This document shows, piece by piece, positions 10,584-13,776 of a stretch of DNA of 13,776 nucleotides. The position numbers and the translations under genes were made by a program. Positions within the stretch are counted from its first letter, which is position 1. Each line of letters begins with the position of its first letter. The stretch comes from Irpex lacteus. Its lineage: Eukaryota; Basidiomycota; Agaricomycetes; Polyporales; Irpicaceae. The notes beneath the pieces were generated by a model. It worked only from the letters and a program-made list of their open reading frames with translations. It was not told the DNA's origin and ran no database searches. Location: positions 1 to 13,776 of the forward strand of contig MQVO02000232.1 of the NCBI GenBank assembly GCA_001986395.2, written 5' to 3'.

Positions 10584-12836
10584 ATGAAAATTCAATCAAT
10601 CATGACCTTGTTATCTAACCTATGGGATTTAGTGATCGTAACGTTCACAAGTTTCAGAAGTTATCAGGTAAGGTTTATCCATTTACTGGGTAGACTTCTA
10701 ACCCAATCCCTAACTTCTCTTTTTAGTTACCTTGGTACTAAAGAGGTGATATCTTTGAATAAACAGTCTGAAGAGGAAGTACAACCATACAAACCATTAC
10801 CAAACGTTTCTAAGTTCAAAATCAAATGGCTATCTAATTATCATCCAATTTTCTTAGCCAAAGGAATCTTGAAAAGAGAGAAATCTCCTCAATTCGAAAT
10901 CGAAATTCACACTAATAAAAACATTAATAGATATATTAATCATCAGTTGAATAGATTAAGAAAAACACAGAGAAAATCCTCAAGTATTCTGGATCATAGC
11001 AAAATACCTTTTAAATAGTTATACATTTCAGGTAGCTTGTTTTCATCATGTGTTTAGAAATTGGCATAGAACATTACATTTTAAGAAGGTACTAAGAATC
11101 CTGAAAGAAACCGCACAATTAGCTAAAGATTTGACAAATGGAAAATTACAGCCAATTGACTTCAAAAGATTGTACATCCTTAAAGATGTAAACAATCTAG
11201 AGAAAGGTTTTAGACCATTAGGAGTACCAGCCCCTCACTGGAGAGTATTGTTACACGGATTAAACCTAATAATGATAATCTACTTTGGTCCATACCAAAG
11301 TCCAAACCAACATGGATTCTGGCCCGGAAGAGGAACAGACACAGCATGGAAACAAATCCATTCTGAGGTACTAGTATCCAACAATATTATGAATTTGACT
11401 TAAAATCATTCTTTGATACCATAAATCTAACCTATTTAAATCAGATATTAGAATCGATAGGATTACCTGAAGAATTATTGAAAATGATGATGTAATGAGT
11501 AGAAGTCTGCCGAAAAGTGAACAGTCAGATGCTCCCCCAGGAGTAAGCTTTCCAACTTGGTTAAATAATCAAGAACACTACGAAGATGTAATCCATTACT
11601 ACACAAATCAAAGATTAGAATTATCTAATCCTTTACTTTATATTCTAGGGAAACTATTCTATCATTTGCAATTGATCTTTGAACCCCGTTTAGCTAATTT
11701 GAATTCCTAAGAGGAGTACCACAAGGATCTCCTCTATCTCCGTTGTTATCCAGCATAGCTTTACATGCCACTCTATTGAAATGCCCCACTTTAGTACAAT
11801 ATGCCGATGATGGTATCTTGTACGATGTGGAAAATCCAGAAGAAATTCTAAGTTTTCCCGCAAGTTCAGGTATTAAATTGAATGCATTAAAAAGTCAATG
11901 GATCAAAAGAAATGGAGAATGGCTAACAAGTCTAAAATTTTTAGGAAAAAGATTTATACCCAGAAACCTTTTAACAGGTGAACAGTTAAATCTACAAATG
12001 GCACAAGATGGGATTTTAGAAACAGCGACAAGAACACCCAAAGTATTTGTCTTTGAGGATTACGCTCTAATCCAAGAAGCAGTAATCTATGATATGAAGC
12101 AATCAACAACTTCAATTCATCAACCAGAATTAACACCTGATTTTCAGGAATGGTTCAACAGCAAATATTTAGGATTCGTAAGCAGCAGAATATATAATGG
12201 AACAATTGACATAAGCCAAATAGAACAAGATTTTGAATACAGCTTTAAAAAGGAACTTGGTCTCAATATGAGTCAGAGAAACCGGACAAAGTTGAATTAA
12301 CAGTCTTTAATAGTACAAGTATAGCAATATCAGCCCTATTAAGCTATCACGGAAATGTTCAAGTATGGAAACACTTTGTAAACTCTAATAGAGAAAAATA
12401 CATTAACCCATTGAGAAAAGGACCTTGGATGACACCTTATTCCAGAGGATATCATACTCAAGCAAGTCCAATACCAATGACTCCGATCTCAATCTGGCTA
12501 TTAAGTTGGAAAGGTCAACTTCTACTAACAATTCTAAGCATCATAATAGTAACGATAATTTGAATAATGATAGTATTAGTAACAGGAGAATCAGATTCAA
12601 TTCTAAGTTATTTAATGGAAAGTAGAGGATATATAAACGATTCTATTCAGGATCCTCATTATATCTCAAATCAATTAATATTAGAAGGATATAATTCAAC
12701 ACCAGTGTTAGGATTAACTATCCCAGAAATATTAATTCTACAAAGTACTTTATTAGCCATGAATAATCTGGATATTATAGTCGATTTTGTAATTAATTTT
12801 ATAAACATCGATATAATTTACTTAGGTCTAATGTAA
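10584..12836 (+). pseudogene. Mitochondrial reverse transcriptase, frameshifted, with a C-terminal extension
   Basis: Reverse transcriptase blocks occur in the right order in different frames: FRPLGVPAPHWR (about 11210), QHGFWPGRGTDTAW (about 11310), EFDLKSFFDTIN (about 11395), FLRGVPQGSPLSPLLS (about 11705), VQYADDGILYD with the catalytic YADD (about 11795), and LKFLGKRF (about 11935). The N-terminal part (10584-11018) starts at an ATG and is basic. Frames break at about 11012 (one extra T), 11392 (one base missing), 11493 (stop and shift), 11697 and 12265. The downstream frame continues through VELTVFNSTSIAISALL to 12836 if one TGA at about 12562 is Trp. Introns of this RT type in fungal mtDNA often lack a recognisable endonuclease domain. 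The last 150 residues include a membrane-like segment (GQLLLTILSIIIVTII). As read it is inactive. Confidence 0.8.
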
Positions 12837-13020
12837 CAATCTGTTTAAGACGTATTGATTAGTCGTTATCATAATCTAATTTTACACAAAGGTATTATTT
12901 AAATCGCCTTGCTCCGATTTAAGTAAAGATTACCCAGGTACTTGTTAAATAAGTCCTTGTTTTTAACATGTAGATCCCTCTAGACCCTCCTTTACTCGGG
13001 CTTGTCCTTCAGGAAGGAGA
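12837..13020. other. Structured spacer downstream of the RT
   Basis: This contains a perfect 8-bp stem TTAAATCG/CGATTTAA with loop CCTTGCTC (about 12898-12921) and CTCCTT...AAGGAG (about 12988-13019). These could be parts of the 3' RNA domains of an intron. No domain V consensus was found. Confidence 0.4.
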
Positions 13021-13164
13021 TCAGTACTATTGGAACTATCTACATTAGAGGCATTGCAAGTACAAGCCAACTGGAGTGAGTTTTTTAAACCACCTCTTAA
13101 TTGATGTAGTGCTCTGGCATTCGGTTATCATGGAAGATTAAGAAAAAAACTAAATAAGACATAA
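13021..13164 (+). pseudogene. Short open frame with TGA = Trp, unassigned
   Basis: The frame reads SVLLELSTLEALQVQANWSE, FFKPPLNWCSALAFGYHGRL, RKKLNKT and a TAA at 13162-13164. One Trp is TGA. Another frame just upstream (from about 12972, IPLDPPLLGLVLQEGDQYYW) leads into it with a shift. It could be a 3' exon of the gene that begins before the reverse transcriptase. I do not recognise it. Confidence 0.35.
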
Positions 13165-13472
13165 TTGTAATTCACAATTTTATTTACCTTGGACAGGGAA
13201 TCTCCGGTGAAAGCCCGTTGTAACATTACAAAAGCAGTGCGGCCCTCTCTTCGGAGTGTGGTGTCGGCGAGTACCTTCCCGTCCTACAACAGTAAGTTCA
13301 ATTTCGAAAAAAATTGAAGGAATCTATGGCAACTGTGGAGTTTGAGTTAACTCCCTTAATCTACGCAAGTAGAGGGACAAAGAAAATCACCTCGGACGAG
13401 TCAAGGTAACTCGTAGCTCTAAACAAGAATTGCCGTGTTCATAATAACCGCGAGGGCCTGGACGAAAGTTTC
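13165..13472 (+). ncRNA. GC-rich structured RNA-like region
   Basis: GC content rises sharply, with many small stems: TTCAATTT/AAATTGAA (about 13298-13320), GGAGTT/AACTCC (about 13338-13355), CTAC-GCAA-GTAG, and ACGAGT/ACTCGT (about 13395-13414). AATCTCCGGTGAAAGCCCG (13200-13218) recalls the CUCCGGUGAAAGUCCGG motif of domain I of some group II introns, and a GTGCGG lies at 13236. A piece of group II intron is therefore the best guess. Fragmented rRNA was considered, but no universal rRNA motif is seen. It ends where a truncated E1 begins. Confidence 0.45.
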
Positions 13473-13508
13473 GGAAAAAATTATTTATAATTCCTAGTTT
13501 TTTTTGGG
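13473..13508 (-). repeat. E1 hairpin element, copy i (left part missing)
   Basis: TTATTTATAATTCCTAG, a T run and GGG match the right two-thirds of a reverse E1. The left CCC-A-CTAG arm is missing and GGAAAAAA stands in its place. It abuts the GC-rich structured region, so truncation may mark a recombination point. Confidence 0.7.
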
Positions 13509-13722
13509 AATCATCATGTTTAGGTATAAAAACTAACTAGATAAATTAACACTTTATCTCTTACAAAGTCTTTATAAAATAATATTAGACAGTATACACT
13601 CTTTTAATAATCTTTTCTTAATTTAAAGAATCTATATTGTATTCAAGAGCAACAATTACTATCTTGCTTATCTCCGTTTTTTATAGTCTATGATAATTTA
13701 TCTCTTTTATTTTTAGCCAAAT
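13509..13722. other. AT-rich spacer, nothing recognised
   Basis: Neither a tRNA T-arm nor a convincing frame was found on either strand between the last two E1 copies. Confidence 0.45.
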
Positions 13723-13768
13723 CCCAAAAAAACTAGTTAGAATTATTTCTAATTCCTAGTTTTTTGGG
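13723..13768 (-). repeat. E1 hairpin element, copy g (reverse)
   Basis: This is a near-perfect reverse-orientation E1: CCC and an A run, CTAGTTAGAA, TTATTTCTAATTCCTAG, a T run, GGG. What it lies in cannot be judged because the window ends 8 bases later. Confidence 0.9.
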
Positions 13769-13776
13769 TATAGGAA

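Noticed and set aside
11954..12136. A 60-codon minus-strand open frame
   Set aside because: It is antisense to the conserved YADD and LKFLG part of the reverse transcriptase, so it is a shadow frame.
12425..12625. A 66-codon Asn/Ser-rich plus-strand frame
   Set aside because: It lies in an alternative frame of the reverse transcriptase C-terminal region, and its Asn-rich composition is what AT-rich DNA gives by chance.
13165..13472. Fragment of small or large subunit rRNA
   Set aside because: None of the universal motifs (GTGCCAGC, GGATTAGATACC, GTACACACCGCCC, the sarcin-ricin loop) was found in the region.
13440..13475. Possible group II domain V (GACGAAAGTTTC)
   Set aside because: The GAAA loop has a short stem, but the AGC catalytic triad and the two-part 34-nt stem are not present.
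1..13776. CRISPR array
   Set aside because: The repeats are palindromic and irregularly spaced, with no constant-length spacers and no cas genes.

Overview
The window looks like fungal mitochondrial DNA. It is very AT-rich. It carries seven tRNA genes, pieces of respiratory-chain genes (nad4, nad5, nad6, atp6, one cob exon) in which TGA must often be read as Trp (genetic code 4), group I intron cores, LAGLIDADG and GIY-YIG homing endonuclease pieces, and a broken reverse transcriptase. Many short hairpins are scattered through it. The lineage cannot be fixed from sequence alone. An early-diverging fungus, or another lineage rich in hairpin elements, is plausible.

Layout. 1-1880: AT-rich spacer with tRNA-Phe and tRNA-Ile on the minus strand between the arms of a perfect 48-bp inverted repeat, followed by repeat-rich DNA and a GC-rich hairpin cluster. 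1889-2161: nad4 fragment split by a hairpin. 2408-3560: homing endonuclease, intact cob exon, group I intron remains. 3843-4870: atp6 C-terminal fragment split by a hairpin, then a GIY-YIG-type endonuclease tail and a group I core. 5231-5563: an intact 110-aa membrane ORF. 5743-6310: nad6-like fragment with hairpins. 6378-6655: GIY-YIG endonuclease remnant. 6843-6915: tRNA-Arg. 7165-7872: long but broken nad5 with a hairpin placed exactly between two codons. 8021-8682: two minus-strand charged ORF remnants. 8821-9191: unassigned ORF bounded and interrupted by hairpins. 9354-9793: tRNA-Leu, Met, Glu and an odd Gln. 9937-10233: unassigned membrane ORF using TGA as Trp. 10584-12836: frameshifted reverse transcriptase. 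13165-13472: GC-rich structured RNA-like region. The last 270 bases hold two more hairpin copies.

Two hairpin families dominate. E1 is about 47 bp: CCC(C)-A6-CTAG, a GAA bulge, TTAGAA/TTCTAA, then CTAG-T7-GGG(G). There are about eleven full, partial or diverged copies in both orientations. E2 is about 20-30 bp: CCC-T(7-10)-AATAA-A(7-9)-GGG. Both families sit inside protein-coding sequence, and in several cases removing the hairpin rejoins the reading frame. This recalls the translationally bypassed byp elements of Magnusiomyces mitochondria and the double-hairpin elements of chytrid and Allomyces mtDNA. However, most host genes here also carry other indels and stops. The safest reading is a mitochondrial region full of gene fragments that records insertions of mobile hairpins. 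Whether any copy is skipped or spliced in a working gene is the key open question.

Only the tRNAs, the cob exon, the LAGLIDADG ORF and the 110-aa ORF look undamaged.
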